The translations under genes and the position numbers were made by a program. Below the pieces are notes generated by a model that saw only the letters and a program-made list of their open reading frames with translations, did not search any database and was not told the origin of the DNA. From assembly GCF_022049065.2 (NCBI RefSeq), contig NZ_CP095743.1:759001-823000 (forward strand): a stretch of DNA of 64,000 nt, read 5' to 3'. Shown here in pieces: positions 8,581 through 17,580 of this stretch (within the stretch, counting starts at the first letter, position 1; each line of letters begins with the position of its first letter). The DNA is from Niallia sp. Man26. Lineage in GTDB: Bacteria > Bacillota > Bacilli > Bacillales > Cytobacillaceae.

Positions 8581-8871
8581 TTGCTCGAAGAAGTAAAACA
8601 GGCGTTACGTGTATCGCATAATGCTTTAGATTCAGACATTGAGGATATTATTGCAGCTGCCCGATTAGACTTGAAGCTATCGGGCATTTCTGCTTTAAAG
8701 GCTGATGCAGAAACTGAAGTAGATGCTTTAATAAAACGTGCAATTATTGTTTATTCAAAAGCAAACTTTATGGCTGATGTACTTATAGCAGAAAAGTACC
8801 AGCAATCTTATAACTCCTTAAAAAGTCATCTTGCTTTATCCAATGAATATAAGGCGGTGCCTACTGTATGA
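8581..8871 (+). CDS. Head-tail connector protein (gp6-like)
   Basis: 96 residues, helical, of the DNA-packaging/connector type (HK97 gp6, SPP1 gp15): N-terminal LEEVKQALRVSHNALDSDIEDIIAAARLDL and AIIVYSKANF in the middle. This protein binds under the portal and extends the DNA channel. TTG start with GGGGTGAAT upstream; no ATG is available nearby. It overlaps the next gene by four bases. Confidence 0.85.
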   Translation: MLEEVKQALRVSHNALDSDIEDIIAAARLDLKLSGISALKADAETEVDALIKRAIIVYSKANFMADVLIAEKYQQSYNSLKSHLALSNEYKAVPTV

Positions 8872-9167
8872 ATGATGTTCTTTACCTTCCGGTTATTACA
8901 GTAGAGAAAGACGAATTAAATCAGGAGATAAATAAAACTGAATACACCAAACTTGTATTCTGCGAAAAAGAAAGTGCAGGTAGGAATGAGTTTTTTGCAG
9001 CTGGTCAAAACGGACTTAAGCCACAATACGTCTTCATCATCAACACGCTGGAATACAACGAAGAGGCCTCAGTTAAATATAAGGGACAGGTATTCAATAT
9101 TTATCGCACTTATGAACGTAAGGATGAAACCATTGAACTTTATTGTGAGGTGAAGTCAGGTGGTTAG
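8868..9167 (+). CDS. Head-tail joining (head-closure) protein
   Basis: 99 residues, beta-rich, of the SPP1 gp16 / head-tail adaptor family: starts with VLYLPVITVEKDELNQEI and has the FKGQ-like core VKYKGQVFNIYRTYERKDETIELYCEV. Closes the capsid exit and joins the tail. Start ATG overlaps the upstream stop and its end overlaps the next gene by eight bases, so order and coupling fit a joining cluster. Confidence 0.82.
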   Translation: MNDVLYLPVITVEKDELNQEINKTEYTKLVFCEKESAGRNEFFAAGQNGLKPQYVFIINTLEYNEEASVKYKGQVFNIYRTYERKDETIELYCEVKSGG

Positions 9168-9519
9168 TATCAATAATATCTCACAGGAAATCATGCGGCA
9201 GCTTGGTATATACACCGAGGAAGTAAAGGGCAAAATCAAAGTTTCTCAAGAGGAAATTGGTCGAGAAGGTGTAAAGATACTTAAACGAGATAGTCCTAAA
9301 CGTGCTGGAGAATATCGTAAAGGTTGGAGATTGAAAAAGACAAAGGATAAAGTAATTATCCACAATGCTACTCATCACCAACTCACTCACTTATTAGAAA
9401 AAGGGCATGCAAATGCTATCGGAGGCGGTAGGACCCCTGCTCATATCCACATTTCCCCTGTGGAAGAAAAGGTTGTAGATGAGTTCTTAGGAAGAGTGGA
9501 GAGTGACATTCAATCATGA
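9160..9519 (+). CDS. HK97 gp10-like tail-joining protein
   Basis: 119 residues with the conserved VKILKRDSPKRAGEYRKGWRLK segment and the HLLEKGHANAIGGGRTPAHIHI block typical of the HK97 gp10 family. It acts at the neck/tail-terminator junction in long-tailed phages. GTG start, AGTCAGGTG upstream. Overlaps both neighbours by a few bases. Confidence 0.87.
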   Translation: MVSINNISQEIMRQLGIYTEEVKGKIKVSQEEIGREGVKILKRDSPKRAGEYRKGWRLKKTKDKVIIHNATHHQLTHLLEKGHANAIGGGRTPAHIHISPVEEKVVDEFLGRVESDIQS

Positions 9520-9833
9520 CACTTGTCGAATTAAAAGACTTACTTGAAACTACTGGTTATCCAGTGACTTATTCACATTTTACTGGAGATGCCCCAAATC
9601 CACCTTATATCTGTTTTTTAGAAGAGGATTCCAATAACTTCTTTGCTGACAATAAAGTATACCAAGAAGCCAGAAATATCCGTATTGAGTTATATACCGT
9701 AAAGAAAGATCAGGCAGCCGAGAAGAAAATAAAATCTATTCTAGATGAGCATGAAATAGCTTATCAGACAGATGAAAGTTATATAGATTCAGAGCAATTA
9801 TTTATGAAAATTTTTGAATTGGAGATGAGGTAA
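9516..9833 (+). CDS. Tail completion / terminator protein (gp11-like)
   Basis: 105 residues, alpha/beta, with PNPPYICFLEED and RIELYTVKKDQAAEKKIKSILDE, as in tail-terminator proteins (lambda gpU-like fold) found just before the major tail gene. It would cap the tail tube at its head-proximal end. Start ATG overlaps the preceding stop by four bases. Confidence 0.78.
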   Translation: MTLVELKDLLETTGYPVTYSHFTGDAPNPPYICFLEEDSNNFFADNKVYQEARNIRIELYTVKKDQAAEKKIKSILDEHEIAYQTDESYIDSEQLFMKIFELEMR

Positions 9834-9835
9834 GT

Positions 9836-10420
9836 ATGGAAAATAGAGTTACCTTTGGTTTAAAAAATGTACATTATGCAACTTACACTATTGCAGCTGG
9901 TGTTATTACATTTGACAAACCAAAAGCTATTCCAGGAGCTGTAGAAATGACCAATGAACCTAGAGGAGACATGGTGGAGTTTTATGCGGATGATATCCTT
10001 TATTACTCTGCACCTAATAACCAAGGGTATGAGGGTAATTTAAATATAGCTAATATCCCACAAGATTTTGCTGTGGACTGCTTAGGAGAAGAATTGGACG
10101 AAACAGATGGTGTGTTAACAGAGTATGCTGACGCAAAACCAAAACCATTTGCTTTGTTGTTTGAATTTGATGGAGATGTTAAGGCTACTCGTCACGTAAT
10201 GTATAACTGCACAGCGAACAGACCGAATGTAAACTCTACAACTAAAACGGATTCTGTCGAGCCGAATGCTAACGAATTAACATACATTGCAAGCCCGATC
10301 CAAATGAATAAACGTCCTATTGTAAAAACGAAGACAACTGATAAAACAACAGATGAAATTTACAACGGCTGGTATGAAAACGTGTATGTAAAAGGACAAA
10401 CAGCAATCCCAGAAGTGTGA
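9836..10420 (+). CDS. Major tail (tube) protein, phi13 type
   Basis: 194 residues. Typical phi13-family tail tube features: VTFGLKNVHYATYT at the start, IPGAVEMTNEPRGDMVEFYADD, and the RHVMYNCTANRP motif. It polymerises into the flexible siphovirus tail tube on the tape measure. AGATGAGGTAAGT upstream of ATG 9836. Confidence 0.92.
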   Translation: MENRVTFGLKNVHYATYTIAAGVITFDKPKAIPGAVEMTNEPRGDMVEFYADDILYYSAPNNQGYEGNLNIANIPQDFAVDCLGEELDETDGVLTEYADAKPKPFALLFEFDGDVKATRHVMYNCTANRPNVNSTTKTDSVEPNANELTYIASPIQMNKRPIVKTKTTDKTTDEIYNGWYENVYVKGQTAIPEV

Positions 10421-10429
10421 GGTGATTAA

Positions 10430-10774
10430 ATGGAAAAGACTGTAATGATTGATGGGAAGCAAGTCCAATTTAAGAGCAATGGTGCAACACCTTTAAAATA
10501 TAAAATGCAGTTCCGTAAAGATTTCTTTGCTGAAATCTTAAAACTTCACAAACTAGGAAAATTGAAAAACCTCGATGAAATAGATGATGATGTATTAGGC
10601 ACTTTAGATTTTGAGGTCTTTTATAACATTGCTTGGACTTTTGCTAAAACTGCAGATAGCAGCCTGCCAGACCCAGAGACATGGTTGGAATCCTTTAATG
10701 AATTTCCTATATTCGATTTTATCTCTGAATTGCAGGAAATGATTATGGCGAACATTCAATCAAAAAAAAAATAG
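10430..10774 (+). CDS. Tail assembly chaperone G
   Basis: 114 residues, N-terminal GKQVQFKSNGATPLKYKMQFRKDFF typical of Gram-positive siphovirus gpG-like chaperones. It lies between tail tube and tape measure, the standard place. The gene ends in AAAAAAAAAATAG, a frameshift site that yields the longer GT form. gpG and gpGT coat the tape measure during tail assembly. Confidence 0.88.
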   Translation: MEKTVMIDGKQVQFKSNGATPLKYKMQFRKDFFAEILKLHKLGKLKNLDEIDDDVLGTLDFEVFYNIAWTFAKTADSSLPDPETWLESFNEFPIFDFISELQEMIMANIQSKKK

Positions 10775-10998
10775 ATGAACAAGGCCAAGAGTCAGGTGAT
10801 GGAAACAGTGAAGGTATTACCACTGAGACATATCTGGCTCTTTGTTATAAATGTAAGTTAACTCGACTAGATCTTGAAGATATGACAATAGGTATGTGTA
10901 TTGATTATATAGATGAATACATTGAAATGAGTAATCCGAAAAGCAAGAAAAAGGATAAGCCAAGGAAAGCAAAACAAACTGACTTTGATAGCTTTTAA
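10430..10998 (+). CDS. Tail assembly chaperone GT (programmed -1 frameshift product)
   Basis: After a -1 slip on the ten-A run at 10762-10771, translation continues as KKKIDEQGQESGDGNSEG and then a T domain (TRLDLEDMTIGMCIDYIDEYI) to the stop at 10996-10998, giving about 188 residues. The T frame has no start codon or ribosome binding site of its own. G and GT products in unequal ratio are the rule in long-tailed phages (lambda and many Gram-positive siphoviruses). Confidence 0.85.
10762..10771 (+). promoter_or_regulatory. Programmed -1 ribosomal frameshift slippery run
   Basis: Ten consecutive A immediately before the TAG stop of gene G. A -1 shift here joins frames G and T exactly where tail chaperone pairs normally shift. 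Confidence 0.85.
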
Positions 10999-11011
10999 GT
11001 GAGGTGAGAAC

Positions 11012-13831
11012 ATGGCAAGTCGCATAAAAGGGATTACGATTGAGCTCGGAGCAGATACAACCAGCCTTGAGGGTGCTTTATCTGATGTTAATAAGAAATC
11101 GAAACAACTCCAAAGTGAATTAAAAGATGTAGAAAAACTTCTTAAATTTGACCCCAATAATGTGGAATTACTGGCACAACGTCAGCAACTTCTTACAGAT
11201 TCAGTGGAAAACACTCGGAAAAAGTTAGACCAACTAAAACAAGCAGAGGCACAGGTTCAGCAACAGTTTGAACGTGGAGATATTAAAGAAGAACAATATC
11301 GTGCCTTTCAACGTGAACTACAAGATACTGAACGTACTCTTCAAAGGTTTCAAGATTCTTTAGATGGACTGCAAAGAGAACAGGAAAAGGTTGGAGAAGG
11401 TACCCGTAGACTAACGACGTTGTTTGAAGCTACTGGAACAGCTGTGGAGGACTATTCAGATGTGTTAGGGCAAAGGTTAGTCAGAGCAATTCAGAATGGT
11501 ACAGCGACTAGCAGAGACCTAGAAAACACCTTCCAACGCATAGGAAGAGAAGCTATTGGCTCTAATGGAGATATAGAGCGCCTCAGAAACACTCTTCGCA
11601 CTGTAGATAGCGGAAACTCTATTCGAAACGTCAGAACTGAACTTCAACAATTAGAGAATGACGCCAGACAAGCTGAAACTTCAATTGAGGATTTAGATTA
11701 TGACCTTGAAAATGTCGCTGGTGCATTGATTGCAGGCGGAGGGATATCGGGAGCCATTGAAAGTGCTTTGGAAAGCTCTAGTCTCGATACAAAAATAGAA
11801 TTGGCTTTTGATATACCAGAAGAGTCAATACAAACAATAAAAAATGCTATCTTAGACGTTAATGCTGTTATTGAGGATGAAGAGGCTGCAGTCGCAGGTG
11901 TAAGAAGGCAGTGGGCTTTAAATAAGGATGCGACAGATGAAGCAAACTTAGCTGTAATTCAAGGAGCAACAACTATTGCAAAAACATATGAAGGTATTGA
12001 TTTTACAGAATTAATTCAGGAAGTAAATGAAATTGCTTCTGAACTGAAAATTTCCGACAAACAAGCTGTAGCCTTTGCTAATTCATTATTAAAAATGGGT
12101 TTTCCACCTGAACAGATCGATATTATAGCTGAATATGGTCAACAGCTGCAAAGAGCTGGATATGACGCAACTGAAATCCAAGGGATTTTTGCTGCCGGTG
12201 TGGATACAGGTACTTGGAATATAGATAATCTTTTGGATGGGCTAAAAGAAGGGCGTATTCAAATGGCTGAATTTTCCTCAGCTATGTCAAAAGATCAAAG
12301 AGAAATTGCTTCCTCGGTAGAAGGAGGAATTGATAAATTTGACGAGTGGGCATTAGCAATTGCTGAAGGTGGAGAAAAAGGTTCAAAAGCTATGCGGGAA
12401 ATTGCGGAAACCATAAATGAAATGGAAGGCACTGCAAAGAATGATTTAGGGACTTTGGTATTTGGTACAATGTTTGAAGACCAAGGACAAAATATAATAG
12501 ATACTATACTAAATGCTGACTCTCAGGTAACTAATTTAGGTAATAATATCAAGGAACTTAATAAATCGACTGCTACATTAAATGCAGATCCAGCAGTTAA
12601 ACTTCAGAAAGCTTTTGCAGATTTGAAGATTGCTTTGCAACCGTTGTTAACACTAATTGCAGACATAATTTCTAAATTCGCTGAATGGGTTAGTAATAAC
12701 CCTGTACTAGCAGCAACTATTACTGCTATAAGTGTAGCTATAGGAATATTATTAGGTTTAATATTTGCTTTAGCTCCAATATTTGCAACTTTAGCTAGTG
12801 CTGCCGCGGTGGCGCAGGTCGGAATTGGTGCATTAATGGCTCCTTTTACGGGAATTGTTATTATAGTAACTGCAATAATAGCAATTATAGGTCTCCTAAT
12901 AGCTGCCTTTGTAGCTTTATATCAAAATAATGAAGACTTCCGAAACAAAGTCCAAGAGATTTGGACAGCGATAAAGGAAGCCTTTTTTATTGCCTTGGAT
13001 TATATAAAGAACCTTGTTACAACCATAATGACTGAGGTATCAACTTTCTTTGGAGAAGTCCTAGGAAGAATAAAAGCTTTTTGGGATGAAAATGGACAGC
13101 AGATTATGGCTATTGTTGACATGTTTATGAATAATACAAAGGCTGTTATTGAAGGTGTTATGGGTGTTATTAAAGGAATCTTTGAGGTGATTTGGCCATT
13201 AATTGTGGGGACTGTCCGATACGCTTGGGAGACCATACAGTTAGTTGTGAAAACGGCCATCGACTTAGTACTTGGCATAATTCAAACAGTACTTAAATTA
13301 ATAAAAGGTGACTGGGAAGGTGCTTGGGAATCCATAAAGCAAACTTTCGAGAATATATGGGATAACATTACTTCTTTCCTTGAAGGAATTGATCTTGCGG
13401 GAACGGGAAAACAGATCATGCAAGGTTTAATTGATGGCATAGCTTCAATGGGAGACGCGATTTGGGACAGCGTAACATCCATTGGACAAAGTATAAAAGA
13501 TGGATTTACGAGCTTCTTTGATATCAACAGTCCATCGCGGTTGATGCGTGATGAGATAGGTAAGTATATCGGAGCGGGACTTGCTGTTGGTATGGAACAA
13601 TCTACAGCAAGGATAGCAAGAGCTTCTGATTCAATGAAAGAAGCTGCTTATCCTGATTTATCTAAAGGTTCAACTACCAATGCAAGCAATAATACCTTTA
13701 ACTTTAATGGCATGTTAAATGGAGCTGTATTTAATGTTAGAGAAGAAGCAGATATTGATAAAATAGCAACGAAACTAAGAGATCGCACTGTAACTGCAGC
13801 AAGAAAAGGAGGGGTGATATTTGCCAACTAA
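11012..13831 (+). CDS. Tail tape measure protein
   Basis: 939 residues. Residues 1-110 are a charged coiled coil rich in Gln and Glu (KSKQLQSELKDVEKLLKFDP is the family signature). A hydrophobic stretch around residues 560-650 contains two or three membrane-like helices, as in tape measures that form a channel in the host membrane. The protein sets tail length and is ejected ahead of DNA. AGTGAGGTGAG upstream of ATG 11012. The end overlaps the Dit gene by 11 bases. Confidence 0.95.
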   Translation: MASRIKGITIELGADTTSLEGALSDVNKKSKQLQSELKDVEKLLKFDPNNVELLAQRQQLLTDSVENTRKKLDQLKQAEAQVQQQFERGDIKEEQYRAFQRELQDTERTLQRFQDSLDGLQREQEKVGEGTRRLTTLFEATGTAVEDYSDVLGQRLVRAIQNGTATSRDLENTFQRIGREAIGSNGDIERLRNTLRTVDSGNSIRNVRTELQQLENDARQAETSIEDLDYDLENVAGALIAGGGISGAIESALESSSLDTKIELAFDIPEESIQTIKNAILDVNAVIEDEEAAVAGVRRQWALNKDATDEANLAVIQGATTIAKTYEGIDFTELIQEVNEIASELKISDKQAVAFANSLLKMGFPPEQIDIIAEYGQQLQRAGYDATEIQGIFAAGVDTGTWNIDNLLDGLKEGRIQMAEFSSAMSKDQREIASSVEGGIDKFDEWALAIAEGGEKGSKAMREIAETINEMEGTAKNDLGTLVFGTMFEDQGQNIIDTILNADSQVTNLGNNIKELNKSTATLNADPAVKLQKAFADLKIALQPLLTLIADIISKFAEWVSNNPVLAATITAISVAIGILLGLIFALAPIFATLASAAAVAQVGIGALMAPFTGIVIIVTAIIAIIGLLIAAFVALYQNNEDFRNKVQEIWTAIKEAFFIALDYIKNLVTTIMTEVSTFFGEVLGRIKAFWDENGQQIMAIVDMFMNNTKAVIEGVMGVIKGIFEVIWPLIVGTVRYAWETIQLVVKTAIDLVLGIIQTVLKLIKGDWEGAWESIKQTFENIWDNITSFLEGIDLAGTGKQIMQGLIDGIASMGDAIWDSVTSIGQSIKDGFTSFFDINSPSRLMRDEIGKYIGAGLAVGMEQSTARIARASDSMKEAAYPDLSKGSTTNASNNTFNFNGMLNGAVFNVREEADIDKIATKLRDRTVTAARKGGVIFAN

Positions 13832-14624
13832 ACTTGATAACTATACATTTGAAGACTTTGGACTTATTGAAGAGTTTGGCCATGTTCATCCCTCCACACC
13901 TGAGTTTAATGAGCAAACCTTATCAATTCCGGGGAGACCAGGGCTATTAAGTTTAGGCACTCAAATAGGTGCAAAGCAGTTTAGTTTACCAGTAAAAGTT
14001 TTTGTAAGAGATAGGTACGAAAGGCAACGAAGGAAAAATAAATTCGTTGCTTTTTTATTTGATGCATATAGGCAGCCGAGGGAATTTAAATTGTCATTCG
14101 ACTATGAGCAAGACAAGTATTATATGGCTAAGATTTCTAGTCAATTCACACCAGAGATGCTGTTTCAAATGGACCAATTTGAACTGCCTTTAGTTGCAAA
14201 TGATCCCACTAAGTATTTCTTTATAGATGCGGATTTAATTAGAATGGGAAGTCATATACCTGTTCGATCTCATGTGAAGCCTGGTGCAAGGCATTCATTT
14301 GGCATTACAAGTAATCAAACAATAAAGGTTATTAATGACGGTACATTAGCTTTACGCCCACGAATTACCATTTCGGGTACGGCCACAAGCTTAACCATAA
14401 AAAATACAAGAAATAATCATTCATTCAAGATTACTAATATTGTTTCAAGTAAGCCTGTTGTTGTGGAGGGAGAAACTTACATGGTAACAGAAGGCGGTAC
14501 CGATACCTTTTCTAAATTAGTCGGTAAATTCATTGATTTGTTACCAGGAGATAACAGTTTAGAAATATCAGGTGAAAATATGAATTTAGAAGTTAATTTT
14601 AAATATAAATCTCAGTTTATATAG
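13821..14624 (+). CDS. Distal tail protein (Dit)
   Basis: 267 residues of the siphovirus Dit family: N-terminal LDNYTFEDFGLIEEFGHVHP, then ETxxIPGRPG-like EQTLSIPGRPGLLSLGTQIG, and a galectin-like C-terminal half. Forms the hexameric hub joining tail tube to the tip. TTG start with AGGAGGGGTGA upstream; it overlaps the end of the tape-measure gene. Confidence 0.9.
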   Translation: MPTKLDNYTFEDFGLIEEFGHVHPSTPEFNEQTLSIPGRPGLLSLGTQIGAKQFSLPVKVFVRDRYERQRRKNKFVAFLFDAYRQPREFKLSFDYEQDKYYMAKISSQFTPEMLFQMDQFELPLVANDPTKYFFIDADLIRMGSHIPVRSHVKPGARHSFGITSNQTIKVINDGTLALRPRITISGTATSLTIKNTRNNHSFKITNIVSSKPVVVEGETYMVTEGGTDTFSKLVGKFIDLLPGDNSLEISGENMNLEVNFKYKSQFI

Positions 14625-14635
14625 GTGGTGAGAAA

Positions 14636-16318
14636 ATGGTAGATGCTCCTAAAATTTTAGATACAGATTATTTAGATGAAGCATATCCGAAGATTAATAA
14701 AGCAATCGATAATGCAAATGAAGCAATAAAAACTGCTAATTTAACACTGAACGAGTTCAATAAACCTATAGAACCAAGTCGTATAGACGGAGTAGAGGCA
14801 TTGACTCCTAGTGCAAACTTATTGACTGCTTCTTTAGTAACTACAGGGAAAAGAATTGCAACTGCTGCAAACTTTCCAGACGGTGGAGAAGTTTATGTAA
14901 GTGATTCTAATTGGGGATATACAGATTATATCGCTGCTGCCGCAAACGATATTTTTACGAATAAAGGTGGATTATCAGTTAATGCCGTTAGCGCTATGTT
15001 TTATGATGTAAATAAAAAGCCTATTGCAGCTAGTATAAACACAATAGCATGGGTTTCGCCTTTAACGATAACTACGCCTAATGATTCCAGAATCAAATAC
15101 GCACGGTTTAATTTAGTCATAAATAATACACCTGCATCTTCCCAGATGATTGTTAAGGGAAGTACTTACCCTTCTGATTTCATCGAAAATACCGGCGGAA
15201 CCTATCTGGTAAGTTGGTTAGGTTTGAAAAATAACATTATCACTATGCCTAAATTAAGCGCTGAGTTACAGACAATAATAAACAATTTAAAAAGTGAGAT
15301 ACGCAAACTTTATTTTCCTAGAAAAGTATATGGAATAGTAGGTAGGCCTGTTAAAGTTTATTATCGCAGTGTCGTCTCGGCACCAAATCTAAATAGTTTG
15401 TTTTATAAATCTTCTTACAAAGACGGTATATTTAAAATAAGAGAAGATCATTACGTAAGAACTGAGTACTCTAGCGGAGTCAGGCCAGATACCTTCTTTA
15501 TCTGCGATGCTAATACAGGAAAACAAATAGACACAGTTACTTTTAATATTGTCCACACTGACCCGGCTACGAAAGTAAATCCTTCTACAGAAAAAAATAT
15601 AATTTGTTTTGGGGATAGTTTTACCCAAGCCGGTTATTTTTCAAGGGAAATCAATGATTATTTAGTTACTCAGCGAGGGTGGAGCAATTATAAGTTTATA
15701 GGTAGGAAAACCTCGTTCGGAGTCAAACATCAAGGAATGGGGGGGTACGCAATTCATGATTTCGTTATACCTCCAGAACAAATGCGGACAGGATTTACCG
15801 AAAATCCATTTAGGAACCCTACTACCTTAAAGTTAGATTTTAAATACTATATGTCTAATAACGGATTCACTGGGGATATTGACTACATGTTTTTGGAACA
15901 TGGGGTAAATGACTTGCTCGCATATAGTAGGACTCCTGAACAGATAGTATCTGACTTGAAATTATTCATAAACCAATTACATTTAGACTACCCCAATTGC
16001 AAAGTCTTCTTGTGTGGATTAGTTCCCGCAAGTCCAATCAACGATTTTTACAATGCTTATATGCATAATATAGATGTATTAAATATTAATAAAGCATATG
16101 ACGATTTTTCTGTGGAGACGAATTATAGTAGTTTTGTAACCTACGTTCCGGTAGCAGCAGGATTTAACGTTGAGTACGGGTACCCATATGAAATGCAACC
16201 AGCATACCGAAATGCAACAGAGTTGAAGAAAGTTTTAACAGATTATCTACATCCGAATGAACCAGGTTATTGTATGGAAGCGGATCAGATGATTGCTGCG
16301 TTTTTAGCTGAGTTATAA
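14636..16318 (+). CDS. Tail protein with C-terminal SGNH/GDSL hydrolase domain
   Basis: 560 residues. The N-terminal 60 residues form a helix (LDEAYPKINKAIDNANEAIK), probably the tail attachment part, followed by a beta-rich section. From about residue 320 there is an SGNH hydrolase: GDSFTQ with nucleophile Ser328, EHGVND with the oxyanion Asn, and DYLHP supplying Asp536 and His539. Such domains remove ester groups such as O-acetyls from carbohydrate. As a virion protein between Dit and the tail tip it is likely a receptor-processing enzyme; the substrate is inferred. GGTGGTGAGAAA precedes ATG 14636. It is followed by a counter-oriented acyltransferase. Confidence 0.87.
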   Translation: MVDAPKILDTDYLDEAYPKINKAIDNANEAIKTANLTLNEFNKPIEPSRIDGVEALTPSANLLTASLVTTGKRIATAANFPDGGEVYVSDSNWGYTDYIAAAANDIFTNKGGLSVNAVSAMFYDVNKKPIAASINTIAWVSPLTITTPNDSRIKYARFNLVINNTPASSQMIVKGSTYPSDFIENTGGTYLVSWLGLKNNIITMPKLSAELQTIINNLKSEIRKLYFPRKVYGIVGRPVKVYYRSVVSAPNLNSLFYKSSYKDGIFKIREDHYVRTEYSSGVRPDTFFICDANTGKQIDTVTFNIVHTDPATKVNPSTEKNIICFGDSFTQAGYFSREINDYLVTQRGWSNYKFIGRKTSFGVKHQGMGGYAIHDFVIPPEQMRTGFTENPFRNPTTLKLDFKYYMSNNGFTGDIDYMFLEHGVNDLLAYSRTPEQIVSDLKLFINQLHLDYPNCKVFLCGLVPASPINDFYNAYMHNIDVLNINKAYDDFSVETNYSSFVTYVPVAAGFNVEYGYPYEMQPAYRNATELKKVLTDYLHPNEPGYCMEADQMIAAFLAEL

Positions 16319-16331
16319 GTAATAAATAAGA

Positions 16332-16374
16332 TACAGCTAAAGCACTTGATAATTACTCAAGTGCTTTAGCTGTA
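16332..16374. terminator. 18-bp perfect inverted repeat between convergent genes
   Basis: Arms 16332-16349 and 16357-16374 are perfectly complementary over 18 bp with a TAATTAC loop. It separates the rightward SGNH tail gene from the leftward acyltransferase and includes the last codons and stop of the latter. T-rich sequence follows on both sides, so it probably stops transcription in both directions. Confidence 0.8.
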
Positions 16375-17438
16375 CTAGCTTTATTAATTTTTATTTTAAT
16401 GGTTGTTAGTGAAGTTAGCCTTTTATAGTTTAATGAAAATAAAATTCCTAAGAATATTTCTATTAACATTACTAAAGACGTTGAAGATATCAATAATGGA
16501 ACAGTGATAATTGCAAACGCTAATACAACCCATAATAGTTTGCTTTCAAAATAACTTTCAATGTACTTATTTAAGCGTGGCAACAACTTTACTCCAATAA
16601 GAGATAACATTGTAACTAATAACCAAATTATAATATAGTTCACTTTAAATAAATGAAGCCAAACAAACGTATTAATGAAAAATAAATGGATAAACAGAAA
16701 AAGAAAAGAATTTTTACCTAAGAAAATAAGTAGGTTGTTAGGGCTGTATTTCTGTTTTTTTCTAAATAAATAAAATGATAAGAATATGATTACTAACGAT
16801 AAGAGAAAATAGCCAATTGACATATCATATTTTACAATTAATTGGTCACCTTTATTAATTAGATAGTATATAAATAATAATAATGTAGAAATGCCTGCAA
16901 ACAGGAGGTTAAATGAATTTCTTATTCTGTATGCAATAACCCCTGTGAAAAATGTGAATATCCAAGGGAAAAATGCAAATCCACCTTCATTAAAAATAAA
17001 TTGTTTTAGAGGAAAATCATAGATTCTATTTGAAGTATAGAAATGAATAATAAAAACAACGACTGTTAATAAAAGATAGAAAAATAAATTTGGCTTAATA
17101 TATTTCTCAATTAAATAAATGGTTAATACACCAAGTGCAATAATTTGTGGTACGTCAGAGTTTAGATTTTTCCATAAATCAGGGTGCCAAATAGCATTGT
17201 ATGAGAATCCTAAAATTGCAAAAGATAAATAAAAATAAAATAAAGAAATGAAATCCTTTCTTTCAATTTGGAAAATTGTTGTTACGCCAGATACAGCGAA
17301 GAATAAAACTGGTGCAAATCCACCAATACTTTGGAATGTCCTAATAGCACCTGAGAATTCCAAAGGTGTATGTGCAAGTATCATTAGTAAACAACTAAAG
17401 CCTTTAATTGCGTCTAGTGAATAATCGTATTTTTTCAC
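16353..17438 (-). CDS. Membrane acyltransferase (acyltransferase-3 family), phage cargo
   Basis: 361 residues, about ten membrane helices, of the acyltransferase-3/OafA type: N-terminal YDYSLDAIKGFSCLLMILAH contains the catalytic-site histidine after the first helix, and FAVSGVTTIF resembles the second family motif. Members transfer acetyl or other acyl groups to extracytoplasmic polysaccharides. GTG start with AAAGGAGT upstream. It sits on the opposite strand within the tail operon with its own terminator-like hairpin, so it can be expressed in the lysogen. Together with the adjacent SGNH esterase it suggests receptor modification by the prophage; that link is inference. Confidence 0.88.
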   Translation of the reverse strand: MKKYDYSLDAIKGFSCLLMILAHTPLEFSGAIRTFQSIGGFAPVLFFAVSGVTTIFQIERKDFISLFYFYLSFAILGFSYNAIWHPDLWKNLNSDVPQIIALGVLTIYLIEKYIKPNLFFYLLLTVVVFIIHFYTSNRIYDFPLKQFIFNEGGFAFFPWIFTFFTGVIAYRIRNSFNLLFAGISTLLLFIYYLINKGDQLIVKYDMSIGYFLLSLVIIFLSFYLFRKKQKYSPNNLLIFLGKNSFLFLFIHLFFINTFVWLHLFKVNYIIIWLLVTMLSLIGVKLLPRLNKYIESYFESKLLWVVLAFAIITVPLLISSTSLVMLIEIFLGILFSLNYKRLTSLTTIKIKINKASTAKALE

Positions 17439-17580
17439 ACATGTACTCCTTTTTAACTATTTCATTTTACTTAGATATTTTTAACATTAAATTTACTTAA
17501 TCTCAAGCAAAATTTTAAGTGAAGAAAGATATCTGTCTGTATTATAGTTAAATTAATTTATCCTGGAGCTGGAGGTAATA
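17439..17580. promoter_or_regulatory. AT-rich intergenic region between divergent acyltransferase and tail-tip genes
   Basis: Must contain the leftward promoter for the acyltransferase; a TATAAT is present on the minus strand at 17546-17541, without a convincing -35 at ideal spacing. A ribosome binding site (GGAGGTAATA) for the tail-tip gene ends at its right edge. Confidence 0.4.
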
